Source: Brachypodium distachyon (taxonomy: Eukaryota; Streptophyta; Magnoliopsida; Poales; Poaceae). From it: a stretch of DNA of 64,000 nucleotides. The translations under genes and the position numbers were made by a program. Of the stretch, positions 13,600-26,053 are shown in pieces. Location of the stretch: NCBI RefSeq assembly GCF_000005505.3, contig NC_016132.3, positions 38,268,914 to 38,332,913 of the forward strand, in the 5' to 3' direction. The notes below the pieces were generated by a model, which saw only the letters and a program-made list of their open reading frames with translations, had not been told where the DNA came from and made no database searches. How positions within the stretch are numbered: the first letter of the stretch is position 1; each line of letters opens with the position of its first letter.

Positions 13600-14375
13600 T
13601 ACAGGAGGGAGCTCAGATTCCAGTTTGAACCAAGTATAATTCCCCCAAGCTTGGTGTGGACCTGTTGGTGTCTTCAGTCTTTTAACCCTTTATCACCGAG
13701 CAAGTGAGCAACCTGGTTTCTTCAGAAACCCTGGGCCTTACAACAGGTGACAGATAAAGTTAAAGCCTTTTACTAGTTCTTTTTCTCCCTTTTGGATACA
13801 GGACATGACCCATGACATAATCTGGGTTTTGCAATTTGATGATGATGCGGTACCCTCTTGGCTGTAGGCCTGTCTGTCTGAACTCTAGAGGATATTACTA
13901 ATTTCTTCAGTAATCCTCAGACGGGAGCTCGTTGTTAAGATGTACTGGAATTGTAAAATGGAGTTGTATGATTCAGTCAGCCTGGGTATGGTTAAGTCAG
14001 CTGCTGCCGCAACAAAAATCTTTTGACTTTTAAGTTCCATACCAATTACAAAAGTCAAGACGTATAATTTCCCTTCATTATTTAATAGAGAAGGAAAGAC
14101 GTAAAGAAAATGATGCCCATCAATCAACCAATAATCAATCTGTTTGTACATTTCTTCAGACTCACGCGATCGACCGAGGGACTTGAAAGAACCGCCTCGA
14201 GAGCGACAGGGCAACGCGTGAAGAGAAAGAAAAAGCAAGGCAAGAAGACAACAAAAATCACAAAAGAGACAGAGGAAGCTGCACAAGAAGAAGGCTGCAG
14301 GAGGGGCGGCAACCAACCAGAAGCAAAGATCCGGTTGATAACAACAGGTCTCACGCGGCGTCCAACGGCGCGTCG
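13600..14375. other. Intergenic between the possible small ORF and the At4g08330-like gene
   Basis: No recognised gene. It should include the 3' untranslated region of the minus-strand gene that stops at 14376. Confidence 0.4.
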
Positions 14376-14915
14376 TCATTCATCGGACGGCTGCCGTGGA
14401 GCCACGTGGGCGCCACCATCGGAGTCGGAGGAGGCCGGGTGGAGTGCGCGGATCTTGATGAGGTACCGTGGCGGCCTGCGGGCGGCGGCGGTGTCGTCGT
14501 AGCCGAAGCCGAGGTGCGCGCCGCACTTGCGGCAGAGGAGCCTGGTCCGGCGCGCGAAGAGGCGGCGCGCGCGGACGTCGAGGCACCGGAACTCGTCCAG
14601 GTGGCCGAACCGGTCGTCGTCGATGGCGCCGAACGCCACCGTCGCCGCCCTGCCTCGCCCGACGATGCCGTCCGCCGTGTACTCCCGCGCGTTCGAGCTC
14701 AGCTTCAGGTCGTACCCGCACGCCCCGCAGCTGATCGACGAATTGACGATAGATCGAGAAGCTCAGCGAGAATGAAAAAACAAAGATTCAAAATTTCAAA
14801 TTGCAATGCAGGGGAAGTGAGACGGAGACCAGGAGACGGACCAGTAGGTGACGGCGGCGGAGAGGCTCCTGGGAAGGAGAACAGGGGGAGAAGGCTTCGC
14901 CGTGTCCTGATCCAT
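14376..14915 (-). CDS. At4g08330-like small protein with paired CxxC motifs
   Basis: Two exons on the minus strand, 14915-14842 and 14730-14376, give 142 residues with matching phase (74 + 355 nt). The donor is CTACTG|GTCCGT and the acceptor GATCAG|C. The protein starts MDQDTAKPSPP, then VTYCCGACGYDLKLSSN (a CxxC in a fold-like core), FGAIDDDRFGHLDEFRCLD, and RTRLLCRKCGAHLGFGYDD with a second CxxC. This order matches the plant family annotated as uncharacterised protein At4g08330, chloroplastic-like. The four cysteines suggest metal binding; that is inference. The C-terminus is a short Ser/Asp/Pro-rich tail. Function in the family is not established to my knowledge. Confidence 0.82.
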
Positions 14916-15020
14916 CCGTGGTGATCTCGAGAATAATTGTCTGCGGCCGTGTCGTCGGCTTGTGTTCTTGATTCGTCTCTGTCCGTGTCGATGAGAAATC
15001 GTTGAAGAATGAAGAGTGTC

Positions 15021-15028
15021 TATATATA
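15021..15028 (-). promoter_or_regulatory. TATA box of the At4g08330-like gene
   Basis: TATATATA on the minus strand lies about 106 bp upstream of the ATG at 14915, a sensible distance for a short leader. The flank GTGTCTATATATAGATGG is a good grass TATA context. Confidence 0.65.
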
Positions 15029-15199
15029 GATGGCCACACAAGGAGGCGCAAGGAGAAGTGTCCGGGAATGGGGCGGAAGATTCGAGAACGTGTGGGGTCT
15101 GCAGAAGATGATGGCTGGGAATGGGAGTGGGCGGTGCTGCTGATCATCGCTGCCCACGTTGCGACCGACCGAGCGACCGACCCAATCATCCTTTTCCTT

Positions 15200-15725
15200 C
15201 CTTCACTGTAAGCTCGACTATCATTATCTTGGAGTTGAACTGTGCAATCGGATTTCGTTTCTCTAATCTTGGAGTATTTTTCTTCAGGTCAATGATCATG
15301 TGGATAGAGTCCAAGCTCTCAGACGTCTTTTATCTGGTTCTGACCTTAAACAAAAGGCAAAATGTTCAAATGCCCGCCGGCCGGTGCAGTTGACCATTTC
15401 GGATGGGCAGCCCAGTTATGGAAGGGCCATATATGGGCCTCTAAAATGCCGCCCAACATCGTAGTATTGCTTGCCTCTTTGGTCTGTCTACCGGCGATGG
15501 CCCGGCTGAGGAGGATCTCCGGCGCGTCGCCGCCGTTGACATCCAACGCGCACACCTGGCAGGTGCAACATGATTCGCTTACTGGGCCGGTCAGCACTTC
15601 TTAATATGTTTGCTAGCAGCCATCCTATTTGGGCTGGCGTTGTTTCGGCCCAATATCGAACAAGTCTGGTCTGGGGCCTAAGAGGCCACTGCGTTATTTA
15701 TTAAAAAAAAGAGGCCACTGCGTCC
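15200..15725. other. Intergenic, no recognised gene
   Basis: About 15346-15604 is open on both strands and moderately GC-rich, but the translations resemble nothing I know. It may be decayed transposon sequence. Confidence 0.35.
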
Positions 15726-15727
15726 TA

Positions 15728-15933
15728 CTCCCTCCGTTTCAAAACACAACTCATATAAATTTGTGCACTTAGACCAAGGCAACTCTCATTTCTAGTGCTG
15801 ACCATTCATATTGGATTAATAATAAATGGATGTCAGTAGTTATTAGCCGGGTGCAGGTACCAAAAGAAAAACGAGGTGTGTTTTGAAACAAATGAGAAAA
15901 ATCTATATAACTTGTGTTTTGGAACGGAAAGAA
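15728..15933. mobile_element. Stowaway-type MITE
   Basis: The left end CTCCCTCCGTTTCAAAACAC is mirrored by a right end reading GTGTTTTGGAACGGAAAGAA, with TA on each side (15726-15727 and 15934-15935). About 206 bp, non-coding. TIR sequence and TA target site are diagnostic for the Tc1/mariner-derived Stowaway group. Confidence 0.8.
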
Positions 15934-15939
15934 TACAAT

Positions 15940-17360
15940 TTTGGGATTTCGACCGACCTGAGTTGTACTGAATCGGAAGGTTTTCCTACCTCAATTTTGT
16001 GTTATTCCAAAACTTTTTGGATAATTCGAGCGGTCATCGTCCGTGTTAATCATTTCCTATCATGATTCATGAACTATCCATACCATTATAGTCTACCACC
16101 ATTGCATCCGAGATGAACAGCCCAGGATGACACAAACCCAATCGGTGCTGTGCAAATTAATCAGAAGAACGAGGTTCCTTGTCTGTCTAATGATGGATTC
16201 TGGCCATCACACGATCATTTCACTCAGATTTTGAAAAGCAAGTAAATAGTACGGGGTAGGAGACCGAGATTCATGGAAGTTTGGAATAAGATTTTACAGA
16301 AGCTAACTAAGAGATGAGGCGTGGCTTCCATCGATTGGTCAACAACTATGTACTATGAGACGGATCGGGCTGGCAACAATTAAGCCGCCAAATGGAATCA
16401 CGCATCTCCTTAATTTGAGCAACAGACGCCGGAGCACAGGACACTTGGACGGCTAAAAACATGTAGACGCTCGATAATTTGTTTTGCCTACCTAGTCTAA
16501 CTACGTAATCACATGGTTAACTATTATTCCCGACAAGATGATGACTTGACTCAGCAGTTGTAACGACTAAACTAGCCTATCTTCACCTACTAATCAACTT
16601 ATTTTGCATGTAGTGTCATACCAATACTTCTTCGGTTTGTACACATGTACATTCGAGAGGGCGCTTTCTAGAAATTTATATGTAGAATTAACAGAGACTA
16701 GAAGTAAATCTCAAAAAGCGAGAACACCGATGCCATATATTAAAATCAACCAACCCTTGCAGAACCACCTTTAAAATAAAAAAAAATTACACGCAAGTTC
16801 TTATAGGTAAACGTCGTTGTCTTCCTCTTGCACTCGCCGGTGGCGCGCCGTGAGCGAAGCTCGATGCTGTCTCTGGACCTCCGAACCACGTCGGAACCAG
16901 GAAACCGTTGTTGGTGAAGCAGCCGGGAAGTCGCCGGTCGGAGCCATAAGACGCCGGTGGCGATGATCTGAGAAACGGACCACCATCCCAGAGAAGAAGA
17001 CGACGAAGAGGGTTGGATGACCATTCCAGATCCGGCCAGACGGATTCGAGAAGACCTGGCCACACTAACTCCACGATGATGTCGAAACTGGCCGAGTCTC
17101 ATCGATCGGAAAAGGAACCAATAAACCGATACGCATAGACGACCTGCAAAGCACAAACACAGAACCAGATACACCACTCTAGAAGAGTGGCGACCAACCG
17201 TCCCGCACTCCTCAACGCCACCGGCAGGATCGCCGTCGATGAGGTGGATGAGGAGTCGGGAAAACCTTATTATTGACCCGTACAGTGCCGTCATCACCAC
17301 CATACCTCGGCTGCCGGTCGACCAACCCCTAATGTTTGAAGACATACTAAATCACTAAAC
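15940..17360. other. Intergenic, no recognised gene
   Basis: 15.9-16.7 kb is AT-rich. About 16,790-17,345 is moderately GC-rich and open on the minus strand (roughly 200 codons), but the translation shows no domain I know and the reading is mixed with low-complexity Arg and Ser. It looks like eroded transposon or gene-fragment DNA. Confidence 0.35.
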
Positions 17361-17363
17361 GTA

Positions 17364-17559
17364 GAAGAAGTAGGGACGTCGTGCCCCGGCCGGGAGACAA
17401 GATCAATCTGGAGCCTGCGGTGGGTGGTCGCTAGGGCACTTTTTTCTATCGGGAAGAAGTAGGAACGTCGTGCCCCGGTAGGTTGGACCGGCCGGCCGGG
17501 AGACGAGATCAATCTGGAGCCTGCGGTAGGTGGCCGGTAGGGCACTTTTTTCTATCGGG
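17364..17559. repeat. Tandem direct repeat, units 89 and 107 bp
   Basis: GAAGAAGTAGGGACGTCGTG starts copy 1 at 17364 and a near-identical copy starts at 17453. Both end CACTTTTTTCTATCGGG. Copy 2 has an extra ~18 bp within the CCGGCC-rich part. No gene is evident. Confidence 0.8.
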
Positions 17560-18302
17560 TGGAAAATGTCTCGAGAGATCGTCTCATCGCTTGATCCGGT
17601 CGCTCCCTCCAAAAAAGTAAAAATCTGACCGAGGTTTATTAGGCATGGTTAAAGAAAAGCGCCGTGCACCCAGTTTACCCTTTTAGCTCACTAACAGGTG
17701 CATGCATGATTCTCTATGTTTTACCTTTTTTTTTCTTGCCCGAATTTCCTCCATGTTACTAGTACTTAATTAAACACTAAAAGTTAAGTCGTAAATCATA
17801 TGTGATCAGTGCTGGCAGGAGTAGTTATTTTGTAAATAGTCAAGTACTACTTACTATACATTAGTATATGATTAGTGGTAGCACATTATTTGTGAAAAGG
17901 ACTAAACACTGAGTACGTGGCCTAGCGACGAAGCCGCGCGCCCGTCCATAACAAAACCGAATTAACGATTGTCCTTGTTAGGTGCAAATGCGCAATCAAT
18001 CAATCGTTCTATAGAACCGTATAAGCTTTAGGATTTCCATTCCACAAGGTTAATTTTGGTTGTCGTGAATGTCCCAAGGTGTTGAACAAATTTTAACCGA
18101 ACCAAATAATAAGGCCTAGAGACGTACTCGTTCGGTTCTGAACATACGAATCAACATCAGAGCGTTTAAGACAGCTAGCTTACTACGACATTTGAACATC
18201 CAGGCAAATTGGAGGCATGCATCGTGTGTGACCTCCGTTATAATTAATTACCCCGCCTTCGTATTTGTGTTCTACTCGACGATCTTAGTACTTTAGCAGT
18301 GA
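17560..18302. other. Intergenic, nothing recognised
   Basis: AT-rich sequence without a long open frame or visible element termini. Confidence 0.4.
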
Positions 18303-18523
18303 CTAGTTTTGTGCCCGTGCTTTACTACGAAATTATCGAGAGTAAATTTATAACCGAAAACAACATGACATTCAGCTTACGAACCAATCCCATAAAGTCT
18401 AAGGATTATGCATGAAATTTTAACTCATGAGTCTGTACGATACAATTGCGAGGGATGACGAAGAAAATATTAGAAAGAAGTGAATTGACGAAGACCAAAT
18501 CTATCCAAAATTTATAAGTAGGA
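18303..18523 (-). mobile_element. Putative mini-Helitron (221 bp, minus orientation)
   Basis: Read on the minus strand it begins TCCTACTTATAAATTTTGG (5' TC end at 18523) and ends CACGGGCACAAAACTAG (CTAG end at 18303). It is bounded by A before the 5' end and T after the 3' end, as expected for insertion between A and T without a duplication. The GTAGTAAAGCACGGGC segment near the 3' end resembles the subterminal motif common in plant Helitrons. It has no coding capacity. Confidence 0.55.
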
Positions 18524-19385
18524 TTAGCATTATTTGGTGCGGTGGACCGGTGTTCGAACCTCGTGCACTACCCGCAGTAGCTCGCAGAGACAGAGTCCCT
18601 CCCACGATAGAAGAAGCAAAGGTAGTAACGTGTTGCTGCAAAAGGAAGGATCAAAATTATATGCTGCGACGAGACCCACCGCTGCACGACGGTCGGCCGT
18701 GAGCGAGCCCGACCTTGGCGAACATAATAATTTTGGTCCCGAAGAACCTGATGACGATGGGCGCTGCATTGGCGTACGCACGTACACGATCTACTCCCGT
18801 GGGGACAGACGGGACGATCGACCATCCTCAGTCCGCTGCTGCCGCCACTGCATTTTGAAAAATGCCAATTCCCACAGGTCACTGCCAAACCTTTCCAAAG
18901 GAGTACGCGCGCAGCGGACAAACAAACTCGTGCGGCTCGCTCAGCGCTAGGGACAAAGCTTCTTGATTCCCCCCCCCAAAAAAAGGTCATGCGGGCCGGC
19001 TGTCAGTGAGACGCGCTGTAGCCATAGTGGACCGGAGAGTTCGACGCCGGTCAGGATTACGCGGTCCCACATGTCAGTGGAAAGCGAGCGTGCGTGCCTG
19101 CGTGGGTGTGGCCGTGGCCGACCGGGCGGGACCTGCATGTAGATATAGCATCGGTCTGTATCAATCCAGCAGCTAAAGCACTGGCCGTTAACTAACACGC
19201 CACGATAATACTCCTAGCTTGACAGAGTGGTGATACACACAGGGATAGGATAAACAATCCCATCGCAGTCAAATTCACACTCATTCTAGTATTTTAATCT
19301 TCTTTTTCCCATGGTCCCATTGCACACTCATCACGAGGGTCTATATGACCGATGCGAGTGCAAACCACACCAGGAAGCTCGACTA
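18524..19385. other. Intergenic, no recognised gene
   Basis: 18,530-18,990 is open on both strands but the translations are not family-like. A run of C (about 18970) and A follows. Nothing further could be assigned. Confidence 0.35.
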
Positions 19386-19391
19386 CTGCTA

Positions 19392-19506
19392 TCCCCTCCG
19401 TCCAACAAAATATTTCTCAACCATGACTAAATTTGAATACATCTATACGTCAATTTATGTCTAGATATATTCAAAATTTGATAAAATTAAGACATTTTTG
19501 AGGGAG
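19392..19506. mobile_element. Stowaway-like short MITE
   Basis: Left end TCCCCTCCGTCCAACAAAAT and right end GACATTTTTGAGGGAG, with TA on each side (19390-19391 and 19507-19508). The inner sequence ACTAAATTTGAATACATCTA is a motif widespread in grass MITEs. Confidence 0.7.
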
Positions 19507-19939
19507 TAGTAGTACTAGCTTACTCGTGCATGCCTTATCCGCTCCACTCTCACACTTTGAAAAGTACTTTTTCTTACAATATCTGGGCGTGCCGCACACA
19601 AAGGCAGAGAGCTAGCGTAGAATCTCAAGGTCTAGGACCACGTTTTGGTAGTGTACCTCCGGCCGGTATTGATTCCGGAGGCATTTCATATTGAACGCCA
19701 CGGTTTATCCGTGCGTCGTCTATTTGCAGGCGCCTAACTAACCTTTTGTGACCGAAAAGGGCGGCAGGAGTATTTTCTAAGTTCAAAGACTGAATCGAAC
19801 CGTCACGACTCACGACAAGCTAGTTTCATGGCAAGCTAGCTAACGGTGCATTTCAATCATACTCAAGGTGACGGTCACTCACAGCAGTATCGTAGACATA
19901 TGCGACGAGACTAGCCACATACAGAGATATGAACATAAT

Positions 19940-20032
19940 TACTCCTTCCCTTACTCAATTTTTGTCTTTGTCCTTGTTTCAAATTTGAACTATATAAAAA
20001 CAACGATAATAATTTAGATACCGAGGGAGTAG
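19940..20032. mobile_element. Short Stowaway-like MITE, degenerate
   Basis: TACTCCTTCCCTTACTCAAT at the left and ACCGAGGGAGTA at the right form imperfect inverted ends with TA flanks. About 93 bp. A further half-element ends near 20400 (CCGAGAGAGTA). Confidence 0.5.
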
Positions 20033-20526
20033 CTAGAAAACGGCTGATGCATCATGCTATATGTACCGGCCGTTATACTTCCTATGCTTCATGTTAGTGC
20101 ACATATCACGTTCGACGTGGCCACGATCCTGGACACGTACGCAACTACCAACGAATATCTTAACAGCCAAAATTATGATTCTCCCGGTCAATCTAGCTAA
20201 CTAATTATGGTTTCAGTTAGCACCTACTAATCTGAAGAAAATTTCCATTAGCGCCAGACGGGATGGCGATGCCTGGAGCCACGCGTCCCCGACACGCGTT
20301 GGATTACATGTCTTCCAGTCCTGACGATGTATCTATGATTAACAAATGTCTAGATACATACATGAAATAAAAATTCATTTAATAGGGTACCGAGAGAGTA
20401 TTGTACAGCAGTACCACGGTATACCGAGTAAATTTGACCGTCAGTCTGTCACACACACACATGGACATGGTGAGCGCTGCTGTTCTTGATTAATCTTGCC
20501 CACCTACTCTGCTGGCCTCAGTGAGA

Positions 20527-20533
20527 TATATAT
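20527..20533 (+). promoter_or_regulatory. TATA box of the phospholipase C gene
   Basis: TATATAT in the context GTGAGATATATATGCAGG lies 126 bp upstream of the ATG at 20659. The distance fits a leader of roughly 100 nt. Confidence 0.6.
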
Positions 20534-20658
20534 GCAGGATGCAGCTAATTAACTCACACAACACTCCCGTCCAGCCAGCTCGCACTAGCTAGCGACCAAG
20601 ACCAGTTACTCCACTTTACGCGCTAGCAGCACGAGGAGAAGGAGAGCCCGCGCCGGCC

Positions 20659-23600
20659 ATGACGACATACAGGGTGTGCTGCTTCCTGCGGCGGTTCCGG
20701 CCGGCGTCCAGCGAGCCGTCGGCGGCCATCGCCGCCGTCTTCCGGTCCTACGCCTCCGCCGCCAGCGCCGGTGACGTGCTCGGGGAGGAGGCGCTCAAGA
20801 GGTTCCTCCGGGAGGTGCAGGGGGAGGAGGGCGGCAGCGCCGGCGTTGGGGACGAAGACGAAGACGGCGGCGTCGAGGCGTTGGTGAGGGAGATCATGGC
20901 GTTCGCGGCGCAGCAGAAGCTGCTGAAGAAGGGCGGCGGCGGCGGGGGGATCGCCGCCGAGGGGTTCCACCGCTGGCTCTGCAGCGACGCCAACGCCGCC
21001 ATCCATCCTCGCCGCGGGGTAAGCTAAGTCAAAACTTCCTACTTTCCTAGAGCTCCATTTAATTATACTCATGGAAAATCATCTTCTTCGCTTCTTCTTC
21101 AACTTTAGGCTAAACATGCTTCTGCGGTTTTTTGGCACAAACTAATAATCCTCTTTTACTGGTGCAAAGACACTGAAAGACTACAATTTTAATTTTTCCG
21201 GTGCAATATAGAATGTTCTAAGCAAGGTTTTAATATTGCGAGCTGATAGTTACTGTCCTTCTGAAAATTGTTTATGTTGATTGATTCCTGGACACCTGGT
21301 CAGATTCATGCCAGTTACTAATTTTATAAATAAATCCGACGGTTTCTGTGGGGGCAAAAAAATAATCAAGATTTGCATCGAAGTCAACATGCAGGGTCCT
21401 CCTATGGAGTAGTTTTTAGGTGTTCCTCTCATAATCAGTGGTGGATGCTGCTGATGAGGAGTACTGTAGAATGTACTAGTAGATGAACAGTCGGGCACAT
21501 GTGCAAATGTCCCGTGTGTAAGGATCAAACGGCAGTGTTAGCCATGTGTACAAATTAATTGCCCTATCCTAAGATGGTGACACCAAGGATTTATGATCAG
21601 TCGACATAGTATTAGCTGTGCCGTTTTTCGTCTCCCATTTATTTGCACAAAACTCTGTACAACCATCATTTGATGGTGAAGCTATTGATAAGACAAAATA
21701 AGGAAGGGAGACGAATTAATGCTTTAGTTACCCCTCATAATTCCTTGCAATTAGTTAGTCATTCGTTCAATCCTCCGCTTTTTTCTTATCTCCATCTTGC
21801 ATGTGCTGATGTAAATTAAGAAACGGAGTGAGTATTATTTGGCGAGCCGTTTGAGTGTAAACTTTCTTTTTTTTTTTGGCAATGGATTTGCTTGAGGAAT
21901 TTTTTTGAAACACATTACAAACGCAAACGCTCACAGGCACGCACACTCACCCCTATGAACACTAGCACGCACACCATACCCCTATGAGCAGCCGGCCGGC
22001 AAATCATGAGATTGACGAAGTCACCACAGACACCTCATAGTTGACGGGTACGACACTCGCACTGAAATAACAATGCCGTTTAAGCCCTGAAATAAATCCG
22101 GTGGACCGAGGGTAATTAACAAACCTTTATTTCCTAAAGAGATTAACTGCTACATATTGGGATTAGAGAAGATACCAGAAACTGAGAGACGCACTTTACA
22201 CTTTGGAGCAGTTTGAACCCTGCTGGTGTTACCATAAAGTGATCAAACCGAACCAACTTGCCATGTCTTCACATGCATCTGCAAGTATAGCTTCGACTTA
22301 TAATCACTAAATTATGGGGCCATATGCATATGTAACATCTGAGGTTAAGCCACTACACGGGGAAAAGTATATTTAGCGATCTAATCGATCACCTGCTCCC
22401 ACTCTTAATTGCAACATTACCTAACAAAGTATATTTGGGGTCTGATGTAAAAAAAAAATGTGTATTTTGGGTCTACATTTGCCGCTCTCATTAGACCTAC
22501 ATGTCAGTGACCACTACTGTCAGTGACACAAGAGCAATAGGGCATTTCTCATAGGCAAATGTTATGTACTAATTAACTGCAAAGAGGTGAGTGCTACGAT
22601 TAATTTGTTCAATCGTTATACAAGTAGAAAATTGCTTGAATTAATTGATGAAACAGAGATGTGTCTGGATTCGCAATAAGTTTCTGTGGATTCTTGACAC
22701 CTGACTCCGACCAGGCTCTGACGTTGATGTATATATGATATGATTGGATTTGTTATTGGACTTATTCACTGCTATCAGCAACTGTACTTACCTCCCGGAC
22801 GTATTTGCTTGCTTGCTGGCCGGCTAGACGCAACAAGTGCTTTACCCAAAACGTCACGGTTAGGTACCACGGAGCTTTCTTGATATGTACTTCACATGTC
22901 ACAAATTTGTCTGTATTTCTATCCATGTCATTTTTTCCCTAAATTAATTTCCGTGAACCTCCATGTATAACTTAGCGATGAACCAAACGCTTCTTATTAA
23001 CCGTGTGTCCAATTATCTACAAAAATTAACTGTGTACACGTTGGTAATTAATTTGGTACACTACATGTGCAATATTTTCAGGTTCACCAGGACATGGGGC
23101 AGCCGCTGTCGCACTACTACATCTACACGGGCCACAACTCGTACCTGACGGGGAACCAGCTGAGCAGCGGCTCCAGCGTGGCGCCCATCGTCAAGTCCCT
23201 CCTGGACGGCGTCAGGGTCATCGAGCTCGACCTCTGGCCCAACGCCGGCAAGGACGACGTCGAGGTCCTGCACGGCAGGACATGGACGTCGCCCGTCGGG
23301 CTCGGCGAGTGCCTGGACGCCGTGAAGGAGCACGCCTTCGTCTCCTCTCCTTACCCCGTCATCCTCACCCTCGAAGATCATCTCACCCCCCATCTCCAGG
23401 CCAAAGTTGCAAAGGTAACCAGCAACTCTCAAGTTTTTGGTAAACATCTTAAACCGAATTTAGACTGTCTCGACACTTGAGAAAGACTAGCTAGAGTCTG
23501 CTTTTCTCTTGATTTATATCCTGGTGCATCAACATTGTTTGACCACACTGCAGATGATCAAGGAAACATTCGGGGACATGCTCCACATCTCGCAATCCGA

Positions 23601-25493
23601 GACCATGGCAGAGTTCCCTTCCCCTGATGATCTCAAGGGGAAGATCATCATATCGACCAAGCAGCCCAAGGAGTACCTCCAGACCAAGAGCAGCAAGGAG
23701 GATTCACAGAACGGCGACAAGGAAGAGGAGGAGAGCGTTTGGGGAGAGGAGATCCCCGACAACAAGGCCCAACCTGCCGTTGCTCGCCAGGTATTAACTG
23801 GTTCTCATTAATTCACTGGTTGGTTTAAGTCATTCACGTGGCCAGGAGTCGTACATACTTGAAATTTATTTGTACTACTATTCAAGAAAAATATAAGCAC
23901 CAATGTTGTATTACAAATGATGCTGTTTAATCAAATCTAAGTAATTAAATGTTTAATCAACGACATTTTCCTGAAAATAATGATCGGGATTGAAGAAATT
24001 TGAATGATAAATTTACGAGTATTATTTCCATATAGCGGGCTCACAAATTTTGCACAAGTCATCCTAAATGCATTTAGATGTTGCTAAAAAAAATGCACAC
24101 AAGTTTCTTGATATAACAGCCATATATGGAATGGATGTGTAGATGTCAGAGCCGGACAATGGGCAGGGCGTGGAAGAAGAGGATGAGATGGACAAGAAGG
24201 TGCAGCCAGGGGTTGATGGCGAGTACAAGCGCCTCATCGCGATCCAACTAACCCGAAGGAAGCACGACATGAATGAGGATCTCAAGGTTGACCCCGAGAA
24301 GGTGACGCGGATGAGCTTGGGGGAGAAGGCGTACGAGAAGGCCACCATCACCCATGGAGCTGACATTATCAGGTGACTTGAATGGAAGTGATTGTTCTTC
24401 AGTGAAGTTTTGTTCCTTTGGCTGCTTGAATGAACTTTCAGTGATACAATATAGATTAGCGAATTCGAGTGATTTTCATTCAGGTTTACACAGAGGAATT
24501 TGCTGCGGATTTTCCCACGGACGACACGCATTACTTCCTCTAATTACAATCCTCTGATGGGCTGGAGGTATGGAGCTCAGATGGTTGCAGCAAACATGCA
24601 GGTAGCATTTATGATTTCCTTCAGTAAAAATGGTCTTATTTCTGCCGAAATCTGACCATCTGAGGTTACTGAAACTAATTGTTCCCCAACTTCTGGGCAT
24701 ATTTTCTGCAGGGCCATGGAAGGAAACTATGGCTGACTCAAGGGATGTTCAGGGCAAATGGCGGTTGCGGCTACGTGAAAAAGCCCGATTTTCTGATGAA
24801 CAGCGACCCGGATAAAATGTTTGACCCCAGATCCAAGCTACCAGTGAAGACAAGGCTCAAGGTGAACTGCAGAAACACTAGCCAGCCATCTATTCCTACA
24901 ATGCAACACCATTCTTTTGTCAGATTTGATACAGTAACTGTAAGTCTGTAACCTGTTGTTCTCTCCCCAATGCTGCTGCCATCTGCAGGTGACTCTCTAC
25001 ATGGGTGACGGATGGCGATTCGACTTCCACAAGACGCATTTCGACAAGTTCTCGCCACCGGACTTCTATGCAAGGGTCAGCATTAGCCTCATGCATTCAG
25101 CAATCAATCACTTGGTTCATCAGTAAGATGAAATGTGGGGAAGCAGTAATTGGGAAACCAATGGCTAGGCTTAATGTCTGAAAAACAAAATGAGTGCAGG
25201 TGGGTATAGCAGGAGTGGCAGCAGACACAAGGATGGAGGAGAGCAAGGTAGTCATGGACAACTGGATCCCGACGTGGGACCACGAGTTCGTGTTCTCGCT
25301 GGCCGTGCCGGAGCTGGCGCTGCTCCGCATTGAGGTACACGAGGCCGACAACCATCAGAAGGACGACTTCGCCGGCCAGACCTGCCTACCGGTGTGGGAG
25401 CTCCGGCAAGGGATACGCTCCGTCAGGCTCTGCGCGCGCGACGGCGAGCTGCTGAGGTCTGTCAAGCTCCTCATGCGCTTCGAGTTCGCCTGA
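20659..25493 (+). CDS. Phosphoinositide-specific phospholipase C (PI-PLC), 602 aa
   Basis: Eight exons: 20659-21018, 23082-23414, 23554-23790, 24143-24372, 24484-24601, 24712-24861, 24989-25075 and 25200-25493. All phases agree. The enzyme hydrolyses phosphatidylinositol 4,5-bisphosphate to diacylglycerol and inositol trisphosphate at the plasma membrane in a Ca2+-dependent manner. Exon 1 encodes the N-terminal EF-hand-like region (about residues 1-120). The X domain follows with [12 protein letters not shown] (catalytic His138), VIELDLW (Glu168 and Asp170, Ca2+ ligands) and VLHG (His184), and [13 protein letters not shown]. An acidic Lys/Glu-rich linker (about 270-330) leads to the Y domain ([38 protein letters not shown]). 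The C-terminal C2 domain includes [13 protein letters not shown] and ends LLMRFEFA. Length is normal for plant PI-PLC. Intron 1 is about 2.06 kb; the others are short. I cannot say which paralogue this is. Confidence 0.93.
21870..22120. repeat. Probable transposon fragment in intron 1 of the PLC gene
   Basis: A T-run is followed by AACGCAAACGCTCACAGGCA, then ATGAACACTAGCACGCACAC and TTGACGAAGTCACCACAGAC. I remember similar blocks as a dispersed repeat in Triticeae and Brachypodium DNA. The class is uncertain; no terminal repeats are visible. Confidence 0.45.
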
Positions 25494-26053
25494 TTATCGT
25501 GCTCCTCTTTCACCCCGGCAAATGTCGGTGGTGCGTGTAAAAAAAAGTTAGAATTTTGTTTGGTTGGCCCTGTCTCTGACTCTGTCATTGTGGACGTGCT
25601 GATGGTGTATATGATGATATAGGTGGAACTCAAAATGCGATTATTATTGTCATTTGATGTCTGCGAGAAGATAATTTTTATATGAGATGAAAGATCAAGT
25701 GTGGGTTACTTTGGTGATTGTAGCAGTGACTTGAGTTTAAGTAGACCTGTTACTCTAACTAATCTGCGCCTGTTAATTTCCGTCAGGTCAGGAACAGATC
25801 GAGATTGTATTACTATCTGAAGAGAACAACCAATCCAGGCTATGACTCCAGAATCTAGATGGATCAGAAACACTAATATTAATCACCTTCAACTATTACT
25901 CAACTTGCGTGCCATCGAGTTAAGATCAGTAACATAATAACGAAATTACATTAGGGGTATTTTTTGACGGACCACAATTTGATGGACAGCTAAAAACAGT
26001 GGTTGGAACAAGAAGGAATTAAATCAAATGAAGTATTTATTGATCGGATCCTT
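25494..26053. other. 3' region of the PLC gene and spacer to the F-box pseudogene
   Basis: No open frame of interest. The PLC 3' untranslated region should lie in the first few hundred bases, and the F-box pseudogene 3' end converges from the right. Confidence 0.5.

Noticed and set aside
14380..14924. Other long frames on both strands around the At4g08330-like gene
   Set aside because: They are Arg/Ala-rich readings of the same GC-rich exon in other frames.
18535..18560. tRNA-like B-box GTGTTCGAACCTC, possible tRNA or SINE
   Set aside because: No A-box at the right distance and no cloverleaf could be drawn.
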